In this document: one piece after another, positions 16,963 to 26,995 of the stretch
How the letters are laid out: every line of letters begins with the position of its first letter
Numbering within the stretch: the stretch's first letter is position 1
Assembly (NCBI RefSeq): GCF_900170035.1
Contig: NZ_LT828555.1
Span: 59,177-123,176, forward strand
Length of the DNA: 64,000 nucleotides
Source of the DNA: Desulfamplus magnetovallimortis
GTDB taxonomy: Bacteria > Desulfobacterota > Desulfobacteria > Desulfobacterales > Desulfobacteraceae
Direction of reading: 5' to 3'
Translations under genes and position numbers: made by a program
The notes under the pieces: generated by a model
What the model saw: the letters and a program-made list of their open reading frames with translations, nothing else
The model's database searches: none
Told to the model about the DNA's origin: nothing

Positions 16963-18858
16963 ATGGGCAAGATAATCGGAATTGATCTGGGAACTACCAA
17001 CTCTTGTGTGGCTGTAATGGATGGAGGAGAACCAAAGGTAATCACAAACTCTGATGGCGGGCGTACCACCCCTTCTGTTGTGGCCATAACTGAAAGCGGA
17101 GACCGTCTTGTTGGGCAGACTGCAAAAAGGCAGGCAATAACCAACCCTGAAAATACAGTGTTTGGTGTAAAAAGGCTTGTTGGAAGAAAGTACAACTCCA
17201 AAGAGATTCAGGGAGATATAAGTGTGCTTCCCTACAAGATTGAACCTGCTGCCAATGGAGATACCCGCATCAATCTTCGTGGAAAACAGCACAGTCCGGC
17301 AGAGGTTTCATCCTTTATTCTGGCCAATATAAAAAAGACTGCCGAGGATTATCTTGGAGAGCCTGTCACAGAAGCGGTTATAACTGTGCCTGCCTATTTT
17401 AATGACAGCCAGCGCCAGGCCACCAAGGATGCAGGTAAAATTGCAGGTCTTGATGTGAAGCGTATTATAAATGAGCCAACTGCTGCCTCCCTTGCCTATG
17501 GTCTGGATAAAAAAGGTGATGAAAAAATTGCTGTTTTTGACCTTGGCGGTGGAACCTTTGATGTATCCATACTTGAGATCGGTGATGGTGTTTTTGAGGT
17601 AAAATCCACAAATGGTGATACTCACCTTGGTGGTGAGGATTTTGACTTGAGAATCATTGATTATATTGCAGATGAGTTCAAGAAAGATCAGGGAATTGAT
17701 ATTCGTAAGGATAAAATGGCTCTTCAGCGTATGAAAGAGGCTGCTGAAAAGGCAAAGATGGAGCTTTCAACTGCTGTTGAAACAAGTGTCAATCTGCCCT
17801 TTATTACAGCAGATGCAAGTGGCCCAAAACATCTTGATGTTAAACTTACCCGTGCAAAACTTGAAGCCCTTGTTGCAGATCTCCTTGATAACCTTGCAAA
17901 GCCATGTCTCACAGCATTAAAGGATGCAGGATTAAGCCCCGGAGACGTTGATGAGGTTGTGCTGGTTGGTGGAATGACACGTATGCCGGCGGTTCAGCAG
18001 AGAGTTGAGAAAATCTTTGGCAAAAAACCCCATAAAGGAGTTAACCCTGATGAAGTTGTTGCCATGGGTGCTGCAATCCAGGCAGGTGTTCTGCAGGGTG
18101 ATGTTAATGATGTACTTCTTCTTGATGTTACACCTCTGTCGCTTGGCATTGAGACCCTTGGTGGTGTTATGACAAAACTTATTGAGAAAAATACCACTAT
18201 TCCAACCAAGAAGAGTCAGGTCTTCTCAACGGCTGCCGATAATCAACCGGCTGTTTCCATACATGTTCTCCAGGGGGAAAGGGAGATGGCAGCAGGTAAC
18301 AAGACCCTTGGACAGTTTGAGCTGTCAGATATTCCGGCAGCTCCCCGTGGAGTTCCACAGATAGAGGTAACCTTTGATATTGATGCAAATGGTATTGTCT
18401 CTGTATCTGCAAAGGATAAGGCAACAGGCAAGGAGCAGTCCATAAGGATCACTGCTGCAAGCGGTCTGAGCAAGGATGAAATCGACAAAATGGTTAAAGA
18501 TGCAGAGATGCATGCGGAGGAAGATCGTAAAAAACGCGAGCTTGTGGATGCAAGGAATTCTGCTGAATCCATTATTGACCAGACAGAAAAGACTCTTAAG
18601 GAGCATGGCGACAAGGTTGATGATGCCACTAAAAACAGCATTCAGGATGCACTTGCAGAGTTGAAACGTGTCAAGGATGGAGACGATGGAGATGCAATAA
18701 AACAGAAGATTGAGGCATTGACCCAGGTTTCCCATAAGCTTGCTGAGGCCATGTACCAGCAGGCAGCACAGGATGGATCTGATCAGGCAGGAGGTGCTTC
18801 CTCTGCCCCATCTGATGATGATGTTGTTGATGCTGATTTTGAAGAAGTGAAAAAATAA
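16963..18858 (+). CDS. dnaK: Molecular chaperone DnaK (Hsp70)
   Basis: A 631-residue Hsp70. The ATPase domain opens with [14 protein letters not shown], includes [17 protein letters not shown] and [21 protein letters not shown], and reaches the hydrophobic linker [16 protein letters not shown] at about residue 385. The substrate-binding domain and helical lid follow, ending in an acidic tail with [12 protein letters not shown]. The ATG at 16963 is chosen over an in-frame TTG five codons earlier because GGAGG at 16950-16954 serves it. It follows grpE, and a strong intrinsic terminator lies at 19094-19133. The gene needs ATP hydrolysis with DnaJ and GrpE for client folding. Confidence 0.98.
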   Translation: MGKIIGIDLGTTNSCVAVMDGGEPKVITNSDGGRTTPSVVAITESGDRLVGQTAKRQAITNPENTVFGVKRLVGRKYNSKEIQGDISVLPYKIEPAANGDTRINLRGKQHSPAEVSSFILANIKKTAEDYLGEPVTEAVITVPAYFNDSQRQATKDAGKIAGLDVKRIINEPTAASLAYGLDKKGDEKIAVFDLGGGTFDVSILEIGDGVFEVKSTNGDTHLGGEDFDLRIIDYIADEFKKDQGIDIRKDKMALQRMKEAAEKAKMELSTAVETSVNLPFITADASGPKHLDVKLTRAKLEALVADLLDNLAKPCLTALKDAGLSPGDVDEVVLVGGMTRMPAVQQRVEKIFGKKPHKGVNPDEVVAMGAAIQAGVLQGDVNDVLLLDVTPLSLGIETLGGVMTKLIEKNTTIPTKKSQVFSTAADNQPAVSIHVLQGEREMAAGNKTLGQFELSDIPAAPRGVPQIEVTFDIDANGIVSVSAKDKATGKEQSIRITAASGLSKDEIDKMVKDAEMHAEEDRKKRELVDARNSAESIIDQTEKTLKEHGDKVDDATKNSIQDALAELKRVKDGDDGDAIKQKIEALTQVSHKLAEAMYQQAAQDGSDQAGGASSAPSDDDVVDADFEEVKK

Positions 18859-18887
18859 TGATCTTCTGAAAATAGCTGTCAAATTTT

Positions 18888-18993
18888 GGCATGTTTCATT
18901 TGCTGCTTTACATTTTCTGAAGCGAATCTCCGGTTTTCGGGGGCTTTCCTCAAAAAAAGTGTAAACTACTTTTGGGATGATATGAAGGATGCC
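18888..18993. mobile_element. Family C MITE, decayed copy downstream of dnaK
   Basis: GGCATGTTTCATTTGC at the left and TGATATGAAGGATGCC at the right bound a copy of the 106-bp element with AAAGTGTAAACTACTTTTGG inside. Flanking octamers CAAATTTT and ATAATTTT agree at six of eight positions, so the duplication has decayed. A second right-end fragment follows to 19021. Confidence 0.65.
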
Positions 18994-19093
18994 ATAATTT
19001 TGATGCGATATGAAGGGTGCCAATATCTTTAAATACTTTTTTCAAAAGTGGTTTTAATTATTGATGGTTCTTTTAAAACTGTCTTGAAAAGTT

Positions 19094-19133
19094 ATCCCGC
19101 TGTGTTCTATACTGCACAGCGGGATTTTTTTTT
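19094..19133 (+). terminator. Intrinsic terminator downstream of dnaK
   Basis: ATCCCGCTGTG pairs perfectly with CACAGCGGGAT around a ten-base loop and runs into about nine T residues. It is about 235 bases after the dnaK stop, with a family C element between. Confidence 0.9.
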
Positions 19134-19150
19134 GGAAAAAAAGCTATTTC

Positions 19151-19272
19151 CATTTTTTGGCATCTTTCATTTGCCAGGTTACACTTTCCTGAACACAATG
19201 CCAGTTTTTCTGGTAGTCTGTTCCGGAAAGTGTAAAGTACTTTCTGCATGATATGAAGGATGCCCATTTTTT
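19151..19272. mobile_element. Family C MITE, copy 2, perfect 8-bp target duplication
   Basis: The element is 19159-19264 (106 bp), from GGCATCTTTCATTTGCCAGG to ATGATATGAAGGATGCC. CATTTTTT lies exactly on both sides (19151-19158 and 19265-19272). ACACTTTCC and GGAAAGTGT form an inner inverted repeat. Confidence 0.9.
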
Positions 19273-19384
19273 TATGGATGGGCTCTCCCTAATGCCCCTT
19301 ATTTGGAACCTTCTCTCTAATTATCATCTCATTCAGGCAGAGATGCAGACAATTATCTTTTGTTAAGGTTAGGATATTCTCATT

Positions 19385-20974
19385 ATGATTATAACTGAAA
19401 TATTGGCAAGAAACAGTCGTGTTTACCCACACGACGTTGCCCTGGTTGAACGCTGCCCTGCTGAATCTCTCAGAAGGGAGATAACATGGGCACAATTTTA
19501 CCGACAATCCAACAGTTTTGCAAACGCATTGGCTGCCATTGGTATTGGCAAACAATCCCGTGTTGTACAGCTTATGACAAACTCTCTTGAGTGGTTGCCC
19601 ATATATTTTGGAATTCTTTCTACAGGTGCCTGGGCAGTTCCTTTGAATTTTCGTTTTGAGGCAGATAAGATAACTCTTTGTACAGAAGTTTCTGAAGCAG
19701 AAGTTTTTGTTTTTGGTGAAGAGTTTATTGAAAGACTTGAAGGGGTAAGATCAATTTTGGAAGCAACAGTACATACCTGGATTTTTACAGGCCCACGGGA
19801 GATGTGCCCTGACTATGCAATACCATATGAAATATTTATAAAAAACAGTTATGACGAATATCCTCCTGATATTGAGATTAATATTGAAGATGATGCAGCT
19901 CTTTACTTTACTTCCGGCACCACAGGAACACCTAAAGCTGTCCTTTTGACCCACAGAAATCTTGAGCATGCCTGTTATGTGGAAAACAGTCACCATTTCC
20001 AGAAGAGGGAGGATGTTTTCCTTTGCATTCCGCCACTTTACCATACTGGTGCAAAAATGCACTGGATGGGCAGTTTCATAGTTGGTGGAAAATGCGTTAT
20101 TTTAAAGGGGGTTCAGCCTCAATGGATTTTTGAGGCAATTTCAGAGGAACAGGTAACTATTGTATGGCTTCTTGTGCCATGGGCACACGATATCCTGATA
20201 GCCATTGAGAGCAACAAGCTGGCTCTTGCAGATTACAAGCTGGATCAGTGGCGCCTTTTGCACATTGGTGCCCAGCCGGTTCCGCCAAGTCTTATCCGTG
20301 AGTGGAAGGAGTATTTTCCTGAGCATCAGTATGATACCAATTATGGACTTACAGAGTGTACAGGGCCTGGCTGTGTTCATCTTGGCATTGAAAACAGCCA
20401 TAAGGTTGGTGCCATTGGTGTTCCAGGGTTTGACTGGGAGTGCAGAATTGTGGATGGAGTTGGCAATATCCTTCCTCCAGGAGAGAGTGGTGAGTTGCTG
20501 GTACGTGGCCCTGGAGTTATGAAAGAGTACTATAAAAATTGTGAGGCAACCCGTGAGACCATTGTCAATGGTTGGCTTCATACAGGTGATATTGCAAGGT
20601 ATGATAAGGATGGTTTTATCTGGCTTGTTGACCGTAAAAAAGATGTGATCATATGTGGGGGGGAAAATATATTTCCCGTTGAGATTGAGCATTTTTTCAT
20701 GCAACACGGCAAAATACTGGATATTGCAGTTATAGGTATTCCTGATGAGCGCCTTGGTGAAATTCCGGCAGGGATCATAAGTGCAAAGCCAGGAGTTGAG
20801 CTGACCAAAAAGGATATAAAGGAGTTTGGTTATGGGCTGCCTAGATATAAGCGTTTAAGAAAAATTATTTTTGCAGATGTTCCAAGAAATGCCACAGGCA
20901 AGATTGAGAAACCCAAGTTAAGACGTTTGTATGCAAAGGATACCCGAAAAGATATTGACAAGCTTTTGAGTTGA
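19385..20974 (+). CDS. AMP-forming acyl-CoA synthetase (class I adenylate-forming enzyme)
   Basis: A 529-residue ANL-superfamily ligase that would activate a carboxylic acid as acyl-AMP and then acyl-CoA. The P-loop-like SGTTGTPK is at 177-184, followed by NYGLTECTG (A5), GWLHTGDIARYDKDGFIWLVDRKKD split over A7-A8, and the C-terminal catalytic lysine in PRNATGKIEK. It starts at the ATG at 19385 with only a weak AAGG upstream. The gene stands alone between repeat-rich spacers, so its substrate (fatty, aromatic or short-chain acid) cannot be read from context. Confidence 0.92.
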   Translation: MIITEILARNSRVYPHDVALVERCPAESLRREITWAQFYRQSNSFANALAAIGIGKQSRVVQLMTNSLEWLPIYFGILSTGAWAVPLNFRFEADKITLCTEVSEAEVFVFGEEFIERLEGVRSILEATVHTWIFTGPREMCPDYAIPYEIFIKNSYDEYPPDIEINIEDDAALYFTSGTTGTPKAVLLTHRNLEHACYVENSHHFQKREDVFLCIPPLYHTGAKMHWMGSFIVGGKCVILKGVQPQWIFEAISEEQVTIVWLLVPWAHDILIAIESNKLALADYKLDQWRLLHIGAQPVPPSLIREWKEYFPEHQYDTNYGLTECTGPGCVHLGIENSHKVGAIGVPGFDWECRIVDGVGNILPPGESGELLVRGPGVMKEYYKNCEATRETIVNGWLHTGDIARYDKDGFIWLVDRKKDVIICGGENIFPVEIEHFFMQHGKILDIAVIGIPDERLGEIPAGIISAKPGVELTKKDIKEFGYGLPRYKRLRKIIFADVPRNATGKIEKPKLRRLYAKDTRKDIDKLLS

Positions 20975-21180
20975 TATGAAAAATGCCAAAATATCCAATC
21001 AGTTTAAACTTGAAGAGGTAGTAGTTTTCTTTCAAGGTTTGATAGTCGGGTAGAAAATGCCTTGAACCTTTGAAAAGCCTTAAAAGTCACTCGACAATTT
21101 AAATTTGAAGAAGCAGTAGGATGAAGTTTCACCAGACCAAACTTTCAAGGAGCATTAGCTCATAAGGTAAAATATACGAA
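20975..21180. other. Short repeat-like spacer before uppP
   Basis: Two related blocks, CAGTTTAAACTTGAAGAGG and CAATTTAAATTTGAAGAAGC, occur about 100 bases apart. AAGGAG near 21150 is too far from the uppP start to be certain as its ribosome site. Confidence 0.35.
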
Positions 21181-22062
21181 ATGGAAACATATCAGGCAAT
21201 AATTCTTGGCATACTTCAGGGGTTGACGGAATTTCTTCCGGTTAGCAGCTCCGGCCATCTGGCATTGGGGCAGCAGACTTTCGGCATTACAGAGCCGACT
21301 CTTTTTTTTGATGTGAGTCTTCATATAGGGACACTTATGGCAGTTGTGGTTGTTTTTTTTGATGAGATCCGATCAATGTTGCAATCTCTTTTTGCTCTTT
21401 TGGGAAAGATATTGAAATTCAACAAAGGTATTATGGAAGATACAACCAAAAATACTAATAAGAGTATCAGAGAGGATATCATCAAACAGGATATCATCAA
21501 ACAGGCTGATATAAAACTTGTTATGCTGATAATCGTTGGGTCAATCCCGACAGCAATTTTGGGACTTTTTTTCAAGCAATATGTAGATATTCTTTTTACT
21601 TCAATCAATTTTGTGGGATGCATGCTTCTTGTAACAGGGACATTTTTGTGGCTGACCCGAAATTTACAGCAATCAGAATCCGGTATTATGGAGATGACCT
21701 TCAAACAGGCCATCATAATTGGTATCTGCCAGGGAGTTGCAGTTTTGCCTGGTATTTCACGATCCGGCTCCACCATATCTGCCTCTCTTTTTATGGGAAT
21801 TAACAGGGAAACAGCAGGCAGATTTTCCTTTATTCTCTCTATTCCAGCCATTGTGGGAGCGGAGTTGTTAAGCCTTAAGGACTTTTTTGATAAGGGTATC
21901 TCTTTTGATATCTCAATTCTTTATGGCACTCTGATATCCTTTGTTGTTGGATATCTGGCACTGATTGTTCTTTTAAGAATTGTCAGACAGGGTAAATTAT
22001 ATCTTTTTGCGCCATACTGTTGGATTTTGGGGGCGGTTGCGGTTGTTTGTGGTGTTATGTAG
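21181..22062 (+). CDS. uppP: Undecaprenyl-diphosphate phosphatase
   Basis: A 293-residue integral membrane enzyme of the BacA/UppP family, which recycles undecaprenyl pyrophosphate for cell-wall synthesis. The first conserved region QGLTEFLPVSSSGHL is at residues 14-28 and the second, with PGISRSGSTISASLFMG, lies near 190-210. About eight hydrophobic segments are apparent. Residues about 80-115 carry a hydrophilic insert with a duplicated EDIIKQDIIKQ segment, mirrored by tandem 15-base DNA repeats near 21476-21505. The stop codon TAG at 22060 is part of the 6-bp duplication made by a family A insertion. Confidence 0.95.
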   Translation: METYQAIILGILQGLTEFLPVSSSGHLALGQQTFGITEPTLFFDVSLHIGTLMAVVVVFFDEIRSMLQSLFALLGKILKFNKGIMEDTTKNTNKSIREDIIKQDIIKQADIKLVMLIIVGSIPTAILGLFFKQYVDILFTSINFVGCMLLVTGTFLWLTRNLQQSESGIMEMTFKQAIIIGICQGVAVLPGISRSGSTISASLFMGINRETAGRFSFILSIPAIVGAELLSLKDFFDKGISFDISILYGTLISFVVGYLALIVLLRIVRQGKLYLFAPYCWILGAVAVVCGVM

Positions 22063-22244
22063 TTACTCAAAACCGACATCTTATTGCTTTTTTGCAGTTG
22101 TTGAATTTGTCTGAATCAGTATAACCAGGATAAAGAGGATGTTCAGGATAAATAATCCTGCCTTATCCTGTTAATCCTGGACATCCTGATTCAGACAATA
22201 TTGACAAGGCTCAAGAGGTTATAGGTTGCGACTTTCAGTAGTTA
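22060..22244. mobile_element. Family A element, copy 2, inserted at the uppP stop codon
   Basis: The element is 22066-22238 (173 bp), starting CTCAAAACCGACATC and ending GTTGCGACTTTCAG. TAGTTA lies on both sides (22060-22065 and 22239-22244); the left copy begins with the uppP stop TAG. Inside, GTCTGAATCAG and CTGATTCAGAC make a large inverted repeat with CCAGGAT/ATCCTGG blocks. Confidence 0.88.
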
Positions 22245-22346
22245 TGTTATTTTTCAGAACATTGATGGCTTAGATTCACAGTAGTAAAAGGTAAAAAAAT
22301 GAATTGGAAGTATTGGAAATAAGAAACTGAAAAGGAGGAAATATCA

Positions 22347-23702
22347 ATGAATCCCGGAATATTCAGGGAGTATGACATAAGAGGCGTGGCAGGTAAGGAT
22401 CTTGTACTTGATGATGTAGTTTCAATTGGCAAATCCTATGGCACCATGCTTGCACAGCAGGGAAAAACAAAGGTTACAGTGGGAAGGGACTGCCGTGTCA
22501 CTTCCGATGAGTATTCAAAAGCATTTATTGATGGCATTTTGTCAACAGGGTGTGATGTTATTGATATCGGGGTTTGCCCAACCCCTGTGCTATATTTTTC
22601 AATTCATCACTGCAAAAGCGATGGCGGTGCCATGGTTACAGCAAGTCATAATCCGCCTGAATATAATGGTTTTAAACTTATGAGCGGGTATGACTCAATC
22701 CACAGCACAGGTTTGCAGGAGATTAGAAAAATAATTGACAGGGGAGAATATGTATCAGGAGACGGGACTCTTTCCTCTGTTGATGTTCTGACACCATACA
22801 AGGCATATTTAGAGGAAAATATTAGTTTAACAAAACCTGTAAGAATCGGAATTGATGCCGGTAACGGCACCGGAGGAATAACAGCTCTGCCGCTTCTCAA
22901 AGCACTTGGATGTGAAGTTCATGATCTTTATTGCGACCTTGACGGCACATTTCCCAACCATGAGGCAGACCCAACGGTTAAAGCCAATCTTGAGGAGCTG
23001 ATAGCCCTTGTTAAGGAAAAGAGGCTTGAGCTTGGAGTGGGTTATGACGGGGATGGGGACCGTATTGGCGTTGTTGATGAAAACGGTAACGTGATATACG
23101 GTGATCAGTTGATGATCATATATGCAAGGGAGATCCTATCCAGAAAGCCAGGAGCCACCTTTATATCCGAGGTCAAATGCTCCATGACCATGTACAATGA
23201 TATTGAAGCCCATGGTGGTAGAGCCATAATGTGGAAAACAGGCCACTCTCTTATCAAAAAGAAGATGAAGGAGGAAAATGCTGCCCTTGCAGGGGAGATG
23301 AGCGGCCATATCTTTTTCAGTGACCGTTATCTTGGCTATGATGATGCTCTTTACGCCACATGCCGCCTGCTTGAGATTATGGCTAACACAGGAAAAAAGG
23401 TCTCGGAGCTAATTGAGGATCTGCCAAAAACCTTTACAACGCCGGAGATCAGGGTTGAGTGTTCTGATAGCATTAAGTTTGATGTGGTAAAAAGGATTGT
23501 CCGGCGTTTTAAGGAGACCAATGAGGTTATTGATATTGACGGCATGAGAGCCTTGTTTGATGGTGGATGGGGTCTTGTAAGGGCATCAAATACCCAGCCT
23601 GCTCTGGTGCTGCGTTTTGAAGCTGCAACAGAAGATCGGCTGAATGAAATCAGAAGCGAAGTTGAAACTGCCCTGAAGGAGATTATCAGCTCAGTTTCCT
23701 GA
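22347..23702 (+). CDS. Phosphomannomutase/phosphoglucomutase
   Basis: A 451-residue alpha-D-phosphohexomutase of the AlgC/ManB type, interconverting hexose 1- and 6-phosphates for polysaccharide and LPS precursors. The phospho-serine is Ser100 in TASHNPPEYNGFK, the metal-binding loop is DGDGDR near 234, the sugar-binding loop is GEMSGHIFF near 317, and the phosphate-binding C-terminal domain has RASNTQPALVLRFEA. GGAGG lies before the ATG. The length is standard. A family A element separates it from uppP, so the two were perhaps once closer. Confidence 0.93.
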   Translation: MNPGIFREYDIRGVAGKDLVLDDVVSIGKSYGTMLAQQGKTKVTVGRDCRVTSDEYSKAFIDGILSTGCDVIDIGVCPTPVLYFSIHHCKSDGGAMVTASHNPPEYNGFKLMSGYDSIHSTGLQEIRKIIDRGEYVSGDGTLSSVDVLTPYKAYLEENISLTKPVRIGIDAGNGTGGITALPLLKALGCEVHDLYCDLDGTFPNHEADPTVKANLEELIALVKEKRLELGVGYDGDGDRIGVVDENGNVIYGDQLMIIYAREILSRKPGATFISEVKCSMTMYNDIEAHGGRAIMWKTGHSLIKKKMKEENAALAGEMSGHIFFSDRYLGYDDALYATCRLLEIMANTGKKVSELIEDLPKTFTTPEIRVECSDSIKFDVVKRIVRRFKETNEVIDIDGMRALFDGGWGLVRASNTQPALVLRFEAATEDRLNEIRSEVETALKEIISSVS

Positions 23703-23751
23703 GTGCTACTTCAAGTTTAAACTGTCGGATGATTTTTGCCTAATACAAGTT

Positions 23752-24250
23752 TTCAAAGCCGACACCTATGCTCTTTTGAGCCTTGTCACTACTGTCTGGA
23801 TCAGGATGTCCAGGATGATAATGATTTACAGGATAAAAATCCTGAGCATCCTGTAAATCCTGGTTATCCTGATTCAGACAAACTCAATAACCAACATGGC
23901 GGTTCACCGTCACAATCGAAGTGTTGAAAGTCTATATAAAAACAGCCATTTGCGGGGACTTTCATATAAACGGCCATGGCAAAACCATCTTGCCACAACG
24001 AAGCATGAAAGCCCTGAAAAAAACCTTGAAATACGGGGACTTTCTTATAACGTACATGGCGGATTACCGCCACAATCGAAGGGATGAAAGTCGTTTTTAA
24101 AACAGGCTGTTACGGAGACTTTCATATAAACGTACATGGCTGATCACCGCCACAATCGAAGAGGTGAAAATCGTTTTAAAACAGCCTGTTACAGAGACTT
24201 TCATATAAAAATGCCGAGAAAGCCAACAAGATGTCGATTTTGAGAAGTTA
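23752..24250. mobile_element. Family A element, copy 3, interrupted by family B array
   Basis: The left part (TTCAAAGCCGACACCTATG to CCTGATTCAGACAAACTC) and the right part (AAGATGTCGATTTTGAG) together match the intact copy at 52385-52564. About 315 bases of family B repeat lie between them. The flanks CAAGTT and AAGTTA are only approximately alike. Confidence 0.65.
23893..24210 (-). repeat. Family B tandem array, four units
   Basis: Units of about 77-80 bp in reverse orientation. Each reads ACGTACATGGCGGATTACCG, then CCACAATCGAAG, TGAAAGTCGTTTT, a variable hairpin, and GGAGACTTTCATATA. Each unit contains two small hairpins (GGCGG/CCGCC and TGAAAGTC/GACTTTCA). Confidence 0.75.
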
Positions 24251-24319
24251 GAGATATCTTTTACCCGACAATCAAACCTTTAAAGAACACTGAGCTTAAA
24301 AAGTTATAGTTTACGGGTA

Positions 24320-25510
24320 TCATCTGCTCATAAGGTGGCTTACTGCCTTTTCAAGTCCATCCAGAGACAGTTCAAACATGGGAAATATATTGGCAATGGC
24401 AATGATGCTTCTTGTATAATTCCACATCTCTTTCTGAACGGGGTTCAGCCATACACAATGGGGAAAGGTATCGGCAATAAAGCCAAGCCGTTCAATACTT
24501 GGCTTTCCGCTTCTTTCCCTTATGTGTATTGAGCCGTCTGTGGCCATGAGTTCGTAAGGGGCCATGCTTGCATCCCCAACCAGAATAAAGCGGGTTTCAG
24601 GATCAAGTTTTACAAAGTCGTCAACCCTTAATGGCTTTCTGTAGCGGGCAGGGTCTTCCCATACGCAATCATATATTGTGTTATGAAAAAAGCAGGTTCT
24701 AACCTCCTTGAACTGTGAGCGGGCATAATCAAAAAGGGTCTGAACAACAGAAATGTATGGATCCATTGACCATCCCCCATTGTCTATGGCAAGGATGACC
24801 TTGAGCCGATCCCTCATTGATCTGTCAAATATAAGCTCTATCTCTCCGGCGTTTTTCATGGTTTTGTAGATGGTCTCATCCACATTAATCTGATCTTTAG
24901 GGCCTGTTGGCACCATATTTCTGAGGCGTTTAAGGGCTTCACCCATCATTGCCTGGGTAAGAGGCCCCCTTGCTGAATAATCCTTGTATCTTCTTTCTCC
25001 TGCAACCTTGACAGCAGACTTGTTTCTGGATTCTCCGCCAACGCGCATACCACCCGGATGATACCCTGAATGGCCAACAGGAGATGTTCCTCCGGTTCCT
25101 ATCCATTTGTTGCCGCCTTCATGCCGCTCTTTCTGGTCTTTTAGCCTCTCCTTGAAATATTCAATAAGTTCATCAGGGGTAAGTTTTTTCAGTGCTGATT
25201 CGTCAATACCCAGAGCATCTGCAAGCTGTTTGGGATTTTTAAGCCACTCATCAAGCATGGCTTTTACTATCTCATCCACTTCAAAGCCGTCTGTTTCAGG
25301 AAGCGGGACTCCCTCAAATGAGAAGGCAAATACCTGATCATAAAGGTCAAAATAGCGCTCGCTTTTTACCAGAATTGCCCTTGCACATGTATAAAAGTCG
25401 TCAATGGAATTGATAAGTCCAATTCCAAGAGCCTTTTGAAGGGTCAGAAAGGAAGTCGGGGTAACAGGAATGCCGACCTCCTTCAATTTATAAAAAAAGT
25501 TGATAAACAT
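24320..25510 (-). CDS. VWA/CoxE-like protein paired with a MoxR ATPase
   Basis: A 396-residue protein. The C-terminal third is a von Willebrand A-type fold: AIDNGGWSMDPY is a degenerate MIDAS motif, with further ligands expected in the following loops. The N-terminal part is helical. The sequence resembles CoxE and related VWA proteins that work with MoxR AAA+ ATPases to insert metal cofactors or remodel enzymes. It starts 4 bases after the MoxR-type gene ends, so they form an operon. No obvious client metalloenzyme is beside them. The degenerate MIDAS suggests altered metal binding. Family is clear, role is inferred. Confidence 0.82.
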   Translation of the reverse strand: MFINFFYKLKEVGIPVTPTSFLTLQKALGIGLINSIDDFYTCARAILVKSERYFDLYDQVFAFSFEGVPLPETDGFEVDEIVKAMLDEWLKNPKQLADALGIDESALKKLTPDELIEYFKERLKDQKERHEGGNKWIGTGGTSPVGHSGYHPGGMRVGGESRNKSAVKVAGERRYKDYSARGPLTQAMMGEALKRLRNMVPTGPKDQINVDETIYKTMKNAGEIELIFDRSMRDRLKVILAIDNGGWSMDPYISVVQTLFDYARSQFKEVRTCFFHNTIYDCVWEDPARYRKPLRVDDFVKLDPETRFILVGDASMAPYELMATDGSIHIRERSGKPSIERLGFIADTFPHCVWLNPVQKEMWNYTRSIIAIANIFPMFELSLDGLEKAVSHLMSR

Positions 25511-25513
25511 GGC

Positions 25514-26371
25514 TTAAAAAAATCTCCGCCTGGCAGTGACACCCTTTGTTCTTTCATAATCAGGGCTTTTTTTAAACAGAACTCCCAAGAAAGGCATCTC
25601 TCCTTTTACAAGATCCTTTGCATGAAAATCAGGGTCAAGAGCAAGGGCACGTATCCAGTTTATAAGCTCCCTTGTGGCAGGTTTTTTCTCAATCCCTTCA
25701 ATTTCCCGCATGCTGTAGAAAGCATTGATGGCGTTTTCAGCAAGTTTCTGGTCAATGTCAGGAAAGTGAACCTGTATGATCTTGCGCATCATTTTAGGAT
25801 CCGGAAAGGCGATGTGATGGAAGTTGCAGCGCCCAAGGAAGGGGTCTGAAAGATCCTTTTTTGCGTTGGATGTTATTATAATAACAGGTCTGTGTTTTGC
25901 TTTTATGGTCTGGTCTGTCTCAATGATGTCAAACTGCATCTGATCCAGTACATCCAGCATGTCATCCTGAAAATCGGTATCAGCCTTGTCAATTTCATCA
26001 ATCAGAAGGACAGTCCTTTTCTCGGATGTGAATGCCTGACCGATTTTTCCCATTTTGATATACTCGTTGATATTGCTGACATCCCGGCTTGAATCCCCGA
26101 ATCTGCTGTCATTTAGGCGCGTGAGTGTGTCGTATTGGTACAGTGCCTCCACAAGTTTCATGCTGGATTTTACATTGAGTATTATAAGCGGCATGTCAAG
26201 GGTTTCAGCAATTGCGTGTGCAAGCATGGTCTTGCCGGTACCAGGTTCTCCCTTGAGAAGAAGAGGCATTTCAAGAGCCATTGAGATGTTGACGATACCT
26301 GCAAGTTCGCTGTCAAGTACATATTTTCTGGCACCGGAAAAGTGCACATTTTGATCTTGTTTCTGATGCAT
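25514..26371 (-). CDS. MoxR-family AAA+ ATPase
   Basis: About 285 residues. Walker A is GEPGTGKT, Walker B is VLLIDEIDKAD, and the sensor region has IIITSNAKKDLSDPFLGRC. It belongs to the MoxR group of AAA+ chaperones. The ATG at 26371 is preferred because AAGGAG lies upstream; in-frame ATGs at 26392 and 26431 lack ribosome sites. It is cotranscribed with the downstream VWA protein, the standard chaperone pair for maturation of a metalloenzyme or membrane complex. Confidence 0.88.
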   Translation of the reverse strand: MHQKQDQNVHFSGARKYVLDSELAGIVNISMALEMPLLLKGEPGTGKTMLAHAIAETLDMPLIILNVKSSMKLVEALYQYDTLTRLNDSRFGDSSRDVSNINEYIKMGKIGQAFTSEKRTVLLIDEIDKADTDFQDDMLDVLDQMQFDIIETDQTIKAKHRPVIIITSNAKKDLSDPFLGRCNFHHIAFPDPKMMRKIIQVHFPDIDQKLAENAINAFYSMREIEGIEKKPATRELINWIRALALDPDFHAKDLVKGEMPFLGVLFKKSPDYERTKGVTARRRFF

Positions 26372-26431
26372 TAGAAAAGCTCCTTGGTGCATTACATTTT
26401 TTTTGGACTTTTTATCTGAACATTTCGGCAT

Positions 26432-26787
26432 TGATTAAAACAGAAATATAAACCATAAACACATAGTGATTTCAAGCTATTTGATTTGTATGGCTCCACA
26501 ATTCTTCTTATCTTGTTTCCTCTTCATAACAGGAAAGTGTGGCAAAAGATTGACTCTTTTCAAGCAGGGTGTTAATGATTTATATTTAATTTTACACCCT
26601 TACAGTTCAAATTCTTTTTAAATTTATGAAGTGATGGATATCCTTTTATTTTCCATTTTTTACTTTTTGGGATGCCATGCCCATTTGTCGTGAATTTTCA
26701 TCCCAAAAGTGTAATCTGTTTGTGGGATAGCATGAAGGATGTCAAATAACGCAGATACTTTTATTAATAACTACTTAGGAGTGCACT
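26432..26787. other. Intergenic region before tatA
   Basis: AT-rich spacer between divergent genes. Positions about 26675-26741 contain family C blocks (GGGATGCCATGCCC, AAAAGTGTAATC, GCATGAAGGATGTC), a decayed copy with no clear left end. Promoters for both directions probably lie at 26440-26650, but none stands out. Confidence 0.45.
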
Positions 26788-26994
26788 ATGATTGGTGGAA
26801 TTGGAATGCCTGAACTCATTATTATACTTGTAATAATTCTGATAATTTTTGGAGCAGGCAAACTTCCTGAGATCGGCTCAGGTATAGGAAAAGGAATTAA
26901 AAATTTCAAAAAGGCCACAAAAGAGATTGATCAGGAAGATAAGGAAACTGTAAAAAAAGAACCTGAAAAAATTGAAGAAAAGCTGAACTCCTGA
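26788..26994 (+). CDS. tatA: Sec-independent translocase TatA/E
   Basis: A 68-residue protein with the TatA plan: short N-terminus, one membrane helix (residues about 7-24), hinge with [17 protein letters not shown], amphipathic helix and charged tail. TTAGGAG precedes the ATG. It forms the pore-like component that carries folded, usually cofactor-bearing proteins across the inner membrane. It is unlinked from tatBC at 40522 and lies one base before corA, so cotranscription with corA is likely. Confidence 0.93.
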   Translation: MIGGIGMPELIIILVIILIIFGAGKLPEIGSGIGKGIKNFKKATKEIDQEDKETVKKEPEKIEEKLNS

Positions 26995-26995
26995 T

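Larger units (their letters stand above)
23703..24319. other. Spacer of nested repeats downstream of the mutase
   Basis: This 600-base gene-free region holds a family A element (about 23752-24244) split by a four-unit family B array (about 23893-24210). Short flanks near 23710 and 24255-24310 resemble the spacer before uppP (TTTAAACTG, CCCGACAATCAAACC). Confidence 0.55.

Noticed and set aside
23893..24210. Regular tandem units resembling a CRISPR array
   Set aside because: Units are about 77-80 bp and similar along their whole length, with no unique spacers and no cas genes nearby.
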